From VRUE01 sp963807425 (lineage in GTDB: Bacteria > Actinomycetota > Thermoleophilia > Solirubrobacterales > 70-9), in NCBI GenBank assembly GCA_963807425.1, contig CAWEBZ010000012.1:434001-498000 (forward strand): a DNA stretch of 64,000 nucleotides. Reading direction: 5' to 3'. The notes below the pieces were generated by a model that saw nothing but the letters and a program-made list of their open reading frames with translations, had not been told where the DNA came from and ran no database searches. Below, one piece after another: positions 1 to 9,838 of this stretch (positions within the stretch are counted from its first letter, which is position 1; each line of letters opens with the position of its first letter). The position numbers were made by a program, and so were the translations under genes.

Positions 1-638
<638 letters not shown>

Positions 639-641
<3 letters not shown>

Positions 642-656
642 CGGAATCCCCTCCTT
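639..656 (-). promoter_or_regulatory. Shine-Dalgarno and CTG start of clpX
   Basis: On the minus strand AAGGAGG (656-650) is followed by eight bases and then CTG (641-639), which opens the frame LARPTDSNEQLLCSFCGK typical of ClpX N-termini. An in-frame ATT lies two codons upstream. Either the gene uses a rare CTG start or the base call is wrong for a TTG or GTG codon. Confidence 0.55.
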
Positions 657-802
657 GCGGGGCGGTGGTTGCCTACCGGCTCGCGCCCCAAAGCTTAGAG
701 GGAGGATGCAAGCCGGCCCTGTCGGTGCGGTCGTTTACTGCGCCGCGGCCGCCGTCCCTCCCCGTGACCGCGAACCTTGCGTGGCCGCGATACGGTGAGC
801 GC

Positions 803-1261
803 GTGGCAGGCGAGCTGCGAATCGAGCCGATCGCCGAGGAGCAGCTCGAGGCGCTGCTGCCGCTGATCGCCGCCTACCAGCGCTTCTACGAGGCCGAGAC
901 GATCGACGAGGAGCGCAACCGCGCCTTCTTCTCCCGCTTCATCGCCCCCAGCGAGGACGGCATGCTGCTCGGCGCCTGGCGCGACGGACGAGCTGGTCGG
1001 CTACGCCTGCCTCTACTGGCAGCTTCACCTCGACTCGTCCCGGCCGAGACGGTGCTGATGAACGACCTCTACGTCGACCCGGCGGCCCGCGGCGAGGGCG
1101 TCGGCCGCGCCCTGATCGAGGCCAGCGCCGCGGTCGCCCGCGAGCGCGGCGCCCACCGCCTCGAGTGGGCGACCGCCCCCGACAACGAGACCGCCCAGCG
1201 CCTCTACGACTCGACCGGCGCCGAGCGCAGCGAGTGGATCGAGTACGAGCTGCCCCTCTAA
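803..1261 (+). CDS. GNAT family N-acetyltransferase (two compensating indels)
   Basis: About 153 residues, transferring an acetyl group from acetyl-CoA to an amine of unknown substrate. The C-terminal half carries the GNAT core: beta strand NDLYVDPAARGEGVGRALIE, where the R-G-E-G-V-G loop binds the pyrophosphate of CoA, followed by the helix and the late motif DNETAQRLYDSTGAE. The reading leaves frame near 977 (one extra base) and returns near 1043 (one missing base). In the correct frame the middle reads DELVGYACLYWQLHLDSS, as expected for the family. The GTG at 803 is chosen because it begins the conserved strand ELRIEPI. A TACGGT hexamer at 791-796, seven bases before it, would suit a leaderless transcript. 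The gene converges on the M23 peptidase across an inverted repeat. Confidence 0.85.
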   Translation: MAGELRIEPIAEEQLEALLPLIAAYQRFYEAETIDEERNRAFFSRFIAPSEDGMLLGAWRDGRAGRLRLPLLAASPRLVPAETVLMNDLYVDPAARGEGVGRALIEASAAVARERGAHRLEWATAPDNETAQRLYDSTGAERSEWIEYELPL

Positions 1262-1267
1262 GCCGAG

Positions 1268-1310
1268 GTGCATCAAATGTGCCTCCTCACAGAGGGAACA
1301 TTTGATGCAC
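1268..1310. repeat. Perfect 13-bp inverted repeat between convergent genes
   Basis: GTGCATCAAATGT (1268-1280) and ACATTTGATGCAC (1298-1310) are exact reverse complements around a 17-base loop that itself can pair CCTC with GAGG. The element lies 7 bases after the GNAT stop codon and 11 bases before the peptidase stop. It could form a hairpin in either transcript and serve as a bidirectional terminator. It is unusually AT-rich for this DNA and has no U tract, so a protein-binding or repeat-element role is also possible. I saw no second copy in the window. Confidence 0.6.
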
Positions 1311-1320
1311 CGGCGTGGGC

Positions 1321-1877
1321 TCAGCTGTAGCGGTCCCAGCGGCGCAGGGCGGGCGCGGGGTCGATCGGGCTGGCCGCTGGACGTGGATCTCGAAGTGGAG
1401 GTGGCAGCCGACGGTGCGGGCGTTGCCGGTCTCGCCGACGGCGCCGACTCGCTGGCCGGTCCAGACGCGCTCGCCGCTCTGGACCAGCGGCCGGGCGGGG
1501 CAGGTGGGCGTAGAAGTAGCTGCGCCGCTCCGCCTTCGCCGTGGATCAGCAGGTAGTTGCCGTAGAGGACCGGGTCATAGCCCGCCCGCAGCACCCGGCC
1601 GCCGCGCACGGCGACCAGCGGCGTCCCGCAGGCGGCGACGACGTCGAAGCCCTCATGGCCGCGCCCGCCGCTGCGCGGCGCGCCGAACTCGCCGATGTAG
1701 CCACGCGCCCCAGTGCGGCCCGTCGACCGGGAAGACGTGCGAATAGCGCGCCGTCCACCGAGTAGCTTCCCACCGAGTCGACCGGCGCAACGAGCGCGAC
1801 CACGACCAGCAGCCCGCCGACCCGGCAGGGGTGAAGCGTCTTGTACTTTTTCGCAGACGCCGCTTGGGCGTCAGCAA
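1321..1877 (-). CDS. M23 family (LytM-type) metallopeptidase, several frameshifts
   Basis: A zinc endopeptidase fold that cuts peptidoglycan cross-bridges or acts as a LytM regulator, probably exported. After correcting frame changes the protein is about 185 residues: a basic N-terminus and hydrophobic stretch (GLLVVVALVAPV), then FPVDGPHWG, GHEGFDVVA (the HxxxD zinc ligands), LRAGYDPVLYGNYLLIHG, and VGCHLHFEIHV (the HxH ligand motif). Frame changes are needed near 1820, 1740, 1535, 1490 and 1380. With the last one corrected the end reads SPIDPAPALRRWDRYS and stops at TGA 1323-1321. The TTG at 1877, after a GGGGA, is the likeliest start, but this is uncertain because of indels. It lies 56 bp downstream of clpP on the same strand and may share its transcript. 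Confidence 0.8.
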
Positions 1878-1933
1878 TCCCCGATCCTCGAAAAAGTTAA
1901 GCGAAACCCCTACCGGGATCGGCGGGCGCGCGC

Positions 1934-2518
<585 letters not shown>

Positions 2519-2565
2519 GGCGCGGCACTCTATAGAAGGCTGTCAGGCGGGCTGTCCAGGCACGC

Positions 2566-3955
2566 TCAGTCGTCGCCGGGGTCCAGAGCTCGCGCCTTCT
2601 CCTCCTGCTCCTTCTCCGGCGTCCAGATCTTCTCGCGGGCCTCGGCCTGCTCGAGCGGGATCGGCTTCGCCGCCTCGGCGACCAGGTCGATCGCCTTGCG
2701 CACCTGGATGTCCTCGCGGACCATCGCGTCGCGGCCGTTCTCGCGCAGGCGCTCGAGCAGCTTCTCCGGCGTGGTGCGCTCGTGCTCGGCGGTGTGGGCG
2801 AGCGCCTCGACCATCTCCTCCTCGGAGACCTCGATCTCCTCGGCCTCGGCGATCGCCGCCAGCACCGCCTCGCGCTTCAGCTCGCGCTTCGGCGTCGGGC
2901 TTCGACTCCTCGATCAGCTCCTCGCGCGTTTTGCCCTGCATCTGCAGGTAGGCGTCGGGGTCCATGCCCCGGCCGGCGAGCTGGCGCTCGACCCGCTCCC
3001 AGCGCTCGGCGGCGCGGGCCGCGACGAGCTCGTCGGGAAGCTCGACCGTCGCCGCCGTCGACCGCGGCGTCGACCGCGGCGACCCGGAAGTCCTGCTCGG
3101 CGCGCTCGCCGACCGCCTCGCCGAGCCGCTCGGCGATGTCGGCGCGCAGCTCCTCGAGCGTGTCGAACTCGGAGGCCTCGGAGGCGAAGTCGTCGTCGAG
3201 CTCGGGCAGGACCTTCTCCCGCACCTCCTTGACCTCGACCGTTGAAGACCGCGTCCTGGCCGGCCAGCTGCTCGGCCTGGTAGTCCTCGGGGAAGGTGAC
3301 CTCGACCTCGCGCTCGTCGCCGGCGCTGGCGCCGGTGAGCTGCTCCTCGAAGCCCTCGATCAGCTGGCCGCTGCCGAGCTCGAGCAGGTAGTCGCCGGCC
3401 TTGCCGCCCTCGAAGGCCTTGCCGTCGAGCAGGCCCTCGAAGTCGATCAGCAGCACGTCGCCGTCGGCGGCGGCGCGCTCGACCGGCTCGAGCTTGGCGA
3501 AGCCGTCGCGGATCCGCTCGATCTCGCGGTCGACGATCTCGTCGGGCGGCTCGGGCTCGGCCTTGCCGACCTCGAGGCCCTTGTACTCGCCCAGCTTGGC
3601 CTGCGGCCGCACGCCGATCTCGAACTTGAAGCTGAGCGGCTCGCCCTCGGCCTCGGGCGCGGAGACGATCTCGATGCTTGGGATCGCCGACCGGGCTGAT
3701 GCCGGAGCCGAGCAGCGCCCTGTTCGTACCACTCGGGCAGCGACTCGCGGATCGCCTCCTGCAGGACGGCGCCGAAGCCGAGCCGCTGGATCACCAGCGA
3801 GGGCGGCGCCTTGCCCTTGCGGAAGCCGGGCATCCGCATCTCCCGCGCGAGGCTGCGGGCGGCGCGCTGGATGCCGCGGTCGACGTCGCTCGGCGGGAAC
3901 CTCGACCTCGACCCGCACGCGCGAGTCGGGCAGCTCTGTGACAGTCGGTCTGCAT
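2566..3955 (-). CDS. tig: Trigger factor, ribosome-associated chaperone and prolyl isomerase (multiple frameshifts)
   Basis: Trigger factor binds the ribosomal exit tunnel and helps nascent chains fold. Pieces in three frames join into one protein of about 460 residues. First comes the N-terminal ribosome-binding domain, VTELPDSRVRVEVEV then MRMPGFRKGKAPPSLV, which holds the GFRKGK-type signature. The FKBP-like PPIase domain follows (DGDVLLIDFEGLLDGKAFEGG, ELGSGQLIEGFEEQL). Last is the helical C-terminal domain ending EKARALDPGDD. Frame changes fall near 3945, 3895, 3715, 3680, 3240, 3060 and 2895, mostly at C or G runs. ATG at 3955-3953 opens MQT as in homologues. It sits 14 bases after the 48-residue ORF and 47 bases before clpP. 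Confidence 0.93.
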
Positions 3956-3969
3956 CGAGACGCGAGACC

Positions 3970-4116
3970 CTAGAGGAATCGAGCGCGCGGCCAGCCGCGA
4001 CGCTGGGCGAGGCCCGTGCGCACGGCGACGCCGAAGTCGATCGCGAAGGCGAGGCCGCGGCCGAGCGGGCCGGTGACCAGCCAGGCCCTGGCGCGCCGGT
4101 ATCGGCGGCTATTCAC
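3970..4116 (-). CDS. Small ORF of 48 residues overlapping the spermidine-synthase-like gene
   Basis: GTG at 4116 opens an uninterrupted frame to TAG at 3972-3970. The GTG overlaps the upstream stop as GTGA, a four-base arrangement typical of translational coupling, and tig starts 14 bases downstream. The product begins MNSRRYRRARAWLVTGPLGR and continues with a short hydrophobic stretch GLAFAIDFGVAV and a basic tail. It looks like the small basic proteins with an RRARAWLVTGPLGH-type motif that I associate with actinobacteria, but I know no function for it. One weak membrane-associated helix is possible. It needs no frame correction, in contrast with both neighbours. Confidence 0.6.
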   Translation of the reverse strand: MNSRRYRRARAWLVTGPLGRGLAFAIDFGVAVRTGLAQRRGWPRARFL

Positions 4117-5635
4117 TCATTTGCGTATTCCAGCAGGGAGGAGTCGACCAGCCACTCGACCGGGGCGTGGTCGTCGGTGTAGACCTCGCCGCCGGGCAGG
4201 CGCGGCGCGAGCGCAGCGGCGGCCTCCGGCGCCAGCGGGCGCAGCTCGCGGCGGCAGCGCCGTCGGCGCTGGCGCGCAGGCGCGCCGGCCGAGAGCGGCG
4301 CCCTCGCCGGCCAGCAGCAGCGTGTTGGTCGGCTCGATCGGGTAGCGCAGGACGCGTCGGGAAGGCGGCCGCCATCGTCCGCCCGAGCACCCGCTCCAGC
4401 TCCTCGCTCCCCTCGGGGTGGCCGACGTTGACGATCACGACGCCGCCCGGCGCGAGCCGCTCGCGGGCCAGCTCGAAGAACTCGCGCGTGGCCAGGTAGA
4501 AGGGGATGTAGGGCTGGCGGTAGGCGTCGACCATGATCGCGTCGTAGCCGCCCGCGGAGCGCTCGCAGCCAGGGCCGGGCGTCCTCGGCGAAGGTCCGCA
4601 TGCGCGGGTTGCGCAGGTCGAAGTAGCGGCGGCCGAGCTCGGTCAGCTCGCCGTCGATCTCGACCGCGTCGACCGCGGTGCCGGGGAAGAAGTGGCCGAA
4701 GGCGCGGGCCACGGTGCCGGCGGCGTTGCCGAGGATCGCGATCCGTCGCGGCGGCCGCGCGCCGCGCGGCGAAGGGCAGCACCAGGTGGCCGTCCCAGTA
4801 GTCGCCGGTCAGGTAGCTGCCCGGCCGGTAGAGCGAGTGCACCGCCTGGCCCTCGTTCAGCTCCAGCACCGGCGTGCCGTCGGCGCGTTCGACCACCCGG
4901 GCGTACTGGTGCGCGGTCTCGGCCTCGTAGAGGACGCGGCCGGTGTCGGCCGCCTTGATCGTCCCGACCGGCAGCGACGATCACCAGCGCCAGCAGCGAC
5001 CGGGCACCGCGGCGAAGCGCCAGCCCGAGCCCGGCGACCGCGACCAGGGCGAGGGCGAGGGCGAAGACGAGGAAGGTGCGCTGGGTGCCGAGCAGCGGGA
5101 TCAGGAGCAGCGCCGCGAGCATCGTGCCGAGCAGCGAGCCGGCGGTCGAGATCGCGTAGAGCCTGCCGACCACCTCGCCGGAGCTGCTCGACGTCGGCGA
5201 CCGCGAGCCGCACCGCCCAGGGCGAGGCGGCGCCGAGCAGGGTGACCGGCGACCGCGACCAGGACCAGCACGCCGAAGAGCGAGCCGGCGAAGCCGCCGA
5301 CCGAGACCGTGTCGAAGGCGTCGACCGAGAAGCCGAGGAAGGGCCGGGCGGCGAAGGGGACGGCGGCGATCAGCACCGCGGCGGCGAGGACGAGCAGGCA
5401 GAGGCCGCGCATGTGCGGGTGGCGATCGGCGTAGCGGCCGCCGAGCCAGTAGCCGACCGAGAGGGCGACGAGGACGACGCCGATCGTGTTCGCCCAGACG
5501 ATCGTCGAGGCGCCGAAGTAGGGCGCCAGCAGGCGCGCGGCGGCGATCTCGGCGCCGAGGCTGGCGGCGCCGACGACGAAGACGAGCGCCGGCAGCAGTA
5601 GCGCCGGGCTCAGACGGGGTCGCGCTCGGGCTCAT
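4113..5635 (-). CDS. Spermidine synthase-like protein with N-terminal membrane domain (multiple frameshifts)
   Basis: The C-terminal half is a class I SAM/aminopropyltransferase fold: ILGNAAGTVARAFGHFFPG, DAVEIDGELTELGRRYFDL (the acidic residue that binds the nucleoside), YDAIMVDAYRQPYIPFYLAT and LAPGGVVIVNVGHPEGSEEL. The N-terminal half is hydrophobic, with segments LVFVVGAASLGAEIAAARLL, LLVLAAAVLIAAVPFAA, GVLVLVAVAG and LFVFALALALVAVAGL-like stretches. This matches the common actinobacterial fusion annotated as polyamine aminopropyltransferase with transmembrane helices, whose real substrate is usually unproven. At least six indels are needed to join the frames. The start is uncertain: ATG 5635, or CTG 5613, which overlaps the stop of the upstream CtaG-like gene. 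Downstream it overlaps the 48-residue ORF by four bases. Confidence 0.82.
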
Positions 5636-6526
5636 CGCCGGCGGCGACCAGCCGCTCCTCCAGCAGGGCGCCGTGGCCGGCGGCGACGGCGCGCTGGGCG
5701 CGGCGCTCGTCGAGGTCGACGCCGCGCTCCTCGGCGAGGTCGAGCAGGCGCTGCTTCTCGGTCCCTTCGCGGGCGACCTCGAAGAAGACCCAGGCGAGCA
5801 CGCCGAGGGCGAGGAAGGTGCCCTCGACCATCATGATCGCGCCGGCCGTGCTCTGGTCGGCCAGCGGCGAGATGCCCCAGTAGCGCTCGCCCGGGCGCGT
5901 AGATCGGGTAGAGCACCGTGCCCGACCACATCAGCACGTTGCCGAGGATCGCGCCGGTGAAGCGGACGGCGATCACGTAGCCGACCTTCCAGCCGGCGCT
6001 GAACCACTCCGGCTTCGGCAGCGGGCCGAAGACCGGCATCCACATCAGGCAGCCGAAGAAGAGGAAGGTGGTGTGCTCGAGCGCGTGCAGCGGCGCGGCG
6101 CCGTAGGCGGCCTCGTAGAGCGCCGGGATGTGCCAGAAGAAGAGGTTGAGCGCCCAGAGCGGCAGGGCGACGGCCGGGTGGGCGAGGACCTGGAGGCGGT
6201 TGAAGAGGCGGATCGCGAGGATCGGCTGCAGCAGCGAGTTGGTCAGGCCGAGGACGAGCAGCAGCGAGGCGATGTCGCCGATCAGCAGGTGCTCGCCCAT
6301 GTGGGCGATGACCAGCTCCTCGGAGATGTGGCCGATCGGGCTGAAGAGGGCGATCGCGATCAGCGCCAGGCCGGCGCCGAAGCAGAGCTGGCGCCAGAGC
6401 GGCACCGGGCGGCCGTCCCAGGAGAGGACCATCGCCCGGTGCCAGTAGAGGATCGCCGGCGAGCGTGATCGGGAAGACCTCGAGCGGCGCGAAGGCGCCG
6501 GCGACGTGGGCGAGGGGAAGGCTCAC
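5610..6526 (-). CDS. ctaG: CtaG-like cytochrome c oxidase assembly protein (two frameshifts)
   Basis: A polytopic membrane protein of the caa3-type CtaG family, thought to help copper insertion into cytochrome oxidase. Visible features are the opening LAHVAGAFAPLEVFPITL, LCFGAGLALIAIALFSPIGH, the His-rich segment VIAHMGEHLLIGDIASLLLV, ALNLFFWHIPALYEAAYG, and LHALEHTTFLFFGCLMWMPV. Conserved histidines in these helices are the presumed metal ligands. The tail MVEGTFLALGVLAWVFFEVA adds another helix and a charged C-terminus. One frame change falls near 6460 and another near 5895. GTG at 6526 is chosen as start; an in-frame GTG at 6547 is possible. It is divergent from the GH15 gene with almost no spacer. 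Confidence 0.85.
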
Positions 6527-6555
6527 GGCTGGTAGCTTGGCACTCACCCGTGAGC
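6521..6555. promoter_or_regulatory. Symmetrical divergent start region of ctaG-like and GH15 genes
   Basis: GCTCACGG (6521-6528) and CCGTGAGC (6548-6555) are inverted copies, and each contains the GTGAGC that begins one of the two divergent genes. Only 23 bases (6527-6549) separate the proposed starts. TAGCTT at 6533-6538 fits a TANNNT -10 element 11 bases before the GH15 GTG, compatible with a leaderless mRNA. There is no room for a normal leader on either side. Confidence 0.35.
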
Positions 6556-8455
6556 GCCGCCGACGAACCGCTTCCCGCCGATCGGCAGCTACGGCTTCCT
6601 CTCCGACTGCCACACCAGCGCCCTGGTCTCCTACGACGGCTCGGTCGAGTGGCTCTGCCTGCCCCGCTTCGACTCGCCCAGCGCCTTCGCCGCCCTGCTC
6701 GACCGCGGCGCCGGCCACTTCAAGCTGGCGCCGCGGGGCGTCGATCGTGCCGATCAGCCGCCGCTACGAGCCCGGCACGCTGGTGATCGAGACGACCTGG
6801 GTGACCGACACCGGCTGGGTCGTCGATCCACGACGCGCTGACGATCGCCGAGTGGGTCGACGCAGGACGGCGACGGCGCAGCCGGCCGCGACACCGAGCA
6901 CGAGTCCGACCACTCGCTGCTGCGGACGATGACCTGCATCGACGGCGAGGTCGAGATGGAGATGGAGTGCCTGCCGCGCTTCGCCTACGGCGCCGAGGCG
7001 GCGACCTGGAGCGGCGGCGAGCTGGGCGAAGCGGTCGCCCGCGGCAGCGACGGCACCGAGCTGCGCCTGACCAGCGACATGGAGCTCTCGCTCGACGGCG
7101 GCGCCGCCCGCGGCACGCTGCGGCTGCGCGAGGACGAGACCGGCTTCTGCGCGGTCACCTGGGGCGAGAGCGACCTCGGCGGGCCGCGCAGCGCGCCGGA
7201 GGCGCTCGAGCGGCTCGACTCGACCGAAGAGTTCTGGCGCGAGCTGGCTGCGCGACGGCGACTTCCCCGACCACCCCTGGCGCATCCACCTGCAGCGCTC
7301 GGCGCTGGTGCTCAAGGGCCTCACCTACACGCCGACCGGGGCGATCCTCGCCGCGCCGACCACCTCGCTGCCCGAGACCCCCGGCGGCGAACGCAACTGG
7401 GACTACCGCTACAGCTGGATCCGCGACTCGACCTTCAGCCTCTGGGCCCTGCACACGCTCGGCTTCGACCAGGAGGCGCGCGACTTCATGCGCTTCATCG
7501 TCAGCGTCTGCCGCAAGGACCCCGACCTGCAGATCATGTACGGGATCGGCGGCGAGAAGGAGCTGACCGAGAGCACGCTCGACCACCTCGGCGGCTACGG
7601 CGGCGCGCAGCCCGGTGCGGATCGGCAACGGCGCCTTCGACCAGCGCCAGAACGACGTCTGGGGCGCCCTGCTCGACTCGATCTACCTGCACGAAAAGGC
7701 GCTGCGGGGCACGCGGCACGCCGGCCGACCGGCAGCTGATCCGCCACCAGGTGGAAGCGGCGATCGAGGCCTGGCCCAACCCCGACCAGGGGATCTGGGA
7801 GTCGCGCGGCGAGCCCCAGCACTACGTCTCCTCGAAGCTGATGATCTGGGTCGCGGTCGACCGCGGCGCCCGCCTCGCCCGCAGCCTCGGCTTCGACGAG
7901 ATCGCCGAGGAGTGGGAGGAGACGGCGGACGAGATCCACGCCGAGATCCTCGAGCGCGGCGTCCGCGACGGCGTCTTCCGCCAGCACTACGAGACCGACG
8001 CGCTCGACGCCTCGACCCTGCTGATCCCGCTGCTGCGCTTCCTCCCCCCCGACGACCCGCGGGTGCGCGCCACGGTCGAGGCGATCGCCGACGAGCTGAC
8101 CGAGCACGGCCTCGTCCTCCGCTACAAGGTCGAGGAGACCGACGACGGCCTCAGCGGCGAGGAGGGCACCTTCCTGATCTGCTCCTTCTGGCTGGTCTCG
8201 GCGCTCTCGGAGATCGGCGAGCCGAGGCGGGCGCGGGCGCTCTGCGAGCGGCTGCTGGAGGCGGCCGGCTGGCTCGACCTCTACGCCGAGGAGCTGGAGG
8301 CGCCGAGCGGCCGCCACCTCGGCAACTTCCCCCAGGCCTTCACCCACCTGGCGCTGATCAACGCCGTCTCCCACGTGATCGCCGACGAGCAGCGCGACGA
8401 CGGCGGCGTCACCGCGGTCTTCACCGAGATGGGCGGCGTCCGCGAGGACGCCTGA
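6550..8455 (+). CDS. Glycoside hydrolase family 15 protein, glucoamylase/trehalase-like (several frameshifts)
   Basis: About 635 residues, the usual size for bacterial GH15 proteins, cytoplasmic by appearance since no signal peptide is seen. The N-terminal beta-sandwich part reads PPIGSYGFLSDCHTSALVSY and SVEWLCLPRFDSPSAF. The (alpha/alpha)6 catalytic barrel carries GGERNWDYRYSWIRDSTF, MYGIGGEKELTESTLDHLGG, RIGNGAFDQRQND, EGTFLICSFWLVSALSE and HLGNFPQAFTHLALI, all family signatures. Related actinobacterial enzymes hydrolyse trehalose or alpha-glucans, and I cannot decide between these. Indels lie near 6580, 6745, 6830, 6870, 7245, 7610 and 7725. From 7730 to the stop the frame is clean. GTG at 6550 is chosen because it precedes the conserved IGSYGFLSD segment. 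Confidence 0.9.
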
Positions 8456-8488
8456 CCCAACCAAGCCGGCGGGACCAGATCGTTTTTC

Positions 8489-8545
8489 CTCTGCAGACAG
8501 AAGCTCTGCAGACAATAGATTTCGTTTGCTCTATATTCCGCTCCC
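8489..8545 (+). promoter_or_regulatory. arsR-type promoter with tandem palindromic operator
   Basis: CTCTGCAGACA occurs twice as a direct repeat (8489-8499 and 8504-8514). Each copy holds the palindrome TCTGCAGA (8490-8497, 8505-8512), 15 bases apart. The second copy overlaps CAGACA (8509-8514), a plausible -35 hexamer. A 17-base spacer leads to TATATT (8532-8537), a good -10. The ATG of the regulator follows at 8546, nine bases after the -10, so the transcript would be leaderless or nearly so. The layout suggests autorepression by the ArsR-type protein. Confidence 0.6.
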
Positions 8546-8897
8546 ATGGCAACCGCCGAAAGCCCGGAGACGCAACAACCTGTTCGCCGCCCTCGCGGCA
8601 CCCGCTGCGACGCCGGATCCTGCGGGCAGATGTCGACGCCGAGCGACGAGCTCAGCCCGCGCGAGCTCGCCAACGAGCTCGCCGAGCCGCTCAGCACGCT
8701 CAGCTACCACGTCAGGGTGCTGGCCGACTGCGGAGGCGATGCAAGCTGACCCGCACGGAGCAGGTCCGCGGCTCGACCCAGCACTTCTACCGCTCGACTT
8801 CGAGGCCAGCTGGGCGCGATCGGCGCTGGCAGAAGCAGGCAACCACCGCGAGAGAGCAAACGGCGGGGGGAAGAGAAGCGCTGACGGCTCGCCTTAG
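8546..8897 (+). CDS. ArsR-family HTH transcriptional regulator (frameshifted)
   Basis: Roughly 115 residues after frame correction: NNLFAALA, HPLRRRIL, then the winged helix-turn-helix SPRELANELAEPLSTLSYHVRVL with recognition helix STLSYHVR, followed by KLTRTEQVRGSTQHFYRST (the wing) and EASWARSALAEAG. This is the standard ArsR/SmtB arrangement. No Cys pair for metal binding is visible, so the signal is unknown. Indels lie near 8570, 8625, 8735 and 8800. The gene follows GH15 by 90 bp and has its own promoter with tandem palindromes. A small gene starts ten bases after it and is probably co-transcribed. Confidence 0.8.
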
Positions 8898-8907
8898 GTA
8901 GGCAGCC

Positions 8908-9185
8908 GTGAACGACAGCGGCCAAATCCGCAGGCACCGCAGAGGCCAGGACACGATCGTCGAGTCCGCGGTCCTGCAGCAGGTGCTCGCCCTGCACCCG
9001 ACCGTCGATCACGCTCGAGGAGCTGCTGCGCGAGATCGAGGGCGAGGGCGAGACGTTCGCCCAGCGCGATGCGGTCGAGCGAGCCGTGCGCGACCTCGCC
9101 GGCGCCGGCCTCGCTGCACCGCAGCGAGTCATTCGTGCTGCCCAGCCGCGCGGCGCTGCGCTTCGACGAGCTGCTCGGCGAGTGA
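8908..9185 (+). CDS. Small protein of unknown function following the ArsR-type gene (two frameshifts)
   Basis: About 91 residues. Joined frames read DTIVESAVLQQVLALHPTV, ITLEELLREIEGEGETFAQR, DAVERAVRDLAGAGLLHR and SESFVLPSRAALRFDELLGE. The predicted helices and the L-x-x-A-G-L-L-x-R turn resemble a small winged-helix fold, so a DNA-binding or partner role with the preceding ArsR-type regulator is possible, but I do not recognise a named family. Indels near 9007 and 9112 are assumed. The GTG start at 8908 lies ten bases after the regulator's stop, suggesting one operon, and a strong hairpin follows the stop codon. Confidence 0.6.
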
Positions 9186-9189
9186 GACA

Positions 9190-9234
9190 CGCATGGGCCC
9201 GACCGGTCTCGGCCAAGATAGCCGGGCCCATGCG
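9190..9234 (+). terminator. Hairpin terminator candidate after the arsR-type operon
   Basis: CGCATGGGCCCG (9190-9201) and CGGGCCCATGCG (9223-9234) are perfect 12-bp inverted repeats around a 21-base loop, starting four bases after the preceding stop codon. There is no T run after the stem, so it would be a hairpin-only terminator, common in high-GC actinobacteria. Confidence 0.65.
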
Positions 9235-9482
9235 TCCTGCCCGTCCTCCTAGGCTCATCACATGGAGCCCACTGACATTGACAGGTCATCGCGCGCCGCG
9301 CGGCGCGTAACCCTGCCCACAGCAATAGACAAGACCAGCCGACCGGTGGAGGGGGTTTCATCAGAGCTCGAACGCCCCGCGCCCCCTACGCAAAAATGCG
9401 CAGCGTGCTGCAGTAGCATCGCGAGAAATTTTCAAGGCGGCGAAGCGCCAGCCCGCCGACCAGGCAAAATGAGGTGGCACTC
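9235..9482. other. Intergenic region before the STAS gene
   Basis: No convincing ORF. It contains a GC-only perfect palindrome CGCGCCGCGCGGCGCG (9292-9307) and an isolated TTGACA (9278-9283) without a well-spaced -10. GAGGTGG at 9471-9477 is the likely ribosome binding site of the next gene. Confidence 0.5.
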
Positions 9483-9836
9483 TTGACCCCCGCGCCGTTC
9501 AAAGTCCGCAGCGAGACCGAGGCGGGCGTGTTCGTGATCCTGGTCGAGGGAGAGCTGGACATGAACACCGCGACCGCAGCTGGAGGCGCGAGCTGGAGGC
9601 CGCTCTGGCCGCCCCGGACTCGCGCGCTGCTGATCGACCTCAGCCGCTGCGAGTTCATCGACTCGACCGGGATCGCCCTGATCGTCAGGGCCTGGCAGGA
9701 GCTCGACGGAAACGGCAATTTCGCCCTCTGCGGGGTCGGCGATCAGGTCGAGCGCGTGCTCGACATCACCGGCCTCGAGTCGACGATCCCAACCCACCCG
9801 AGCCGCGAGGACGCGCTCGCCCGGCTGCGCGGCTGA
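9483..9836 (+). CDS. STAS-domain anti-sigma factor antagonist (frameshifted)
   Basis: About 118 residues with the STAS fold of the SpoIIAA/RsbV family, which binds an anti-sigma kinase and frees a sigma factor. It opens FKVRSETEAGVFVILVEGEL, continues DMNTA, then ALLIDLSRCEFIDSTGIALI, where DSTG holds the serine that is normally phosphorylated, and ends DITGLESTIPTHPSREDALA. Two indels near 9575-9610 scramble the first helix, which in the right frame reads LEAELEAALAAPDSR. TTG at 9483 follows GAGGTGG by five bases and is preferred over the GTG at 9474 that overlaps it. No anti-sigma kinase gene is adjacent. Confidence 0.82.
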   Translation: MTPAPFKVRSETEAGVFVILVEGELDMNTATAAGGASWRPLWPPRTRALLIDLSRCEFIDSTGIALIVRAWQELDGNGNFALCGVGDQVERVLDITGLESTIPTHPSREDALARLRG

Positions 9837-9838
9837 GC

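Noticed and set aside
9278..9314. TTGACA followed by TAACCC as a promoter for the STAS gene
   Set aside because: The spacing (24 bases) is wrong and the second hexamer lacks the final T of a -10; too weak to call.
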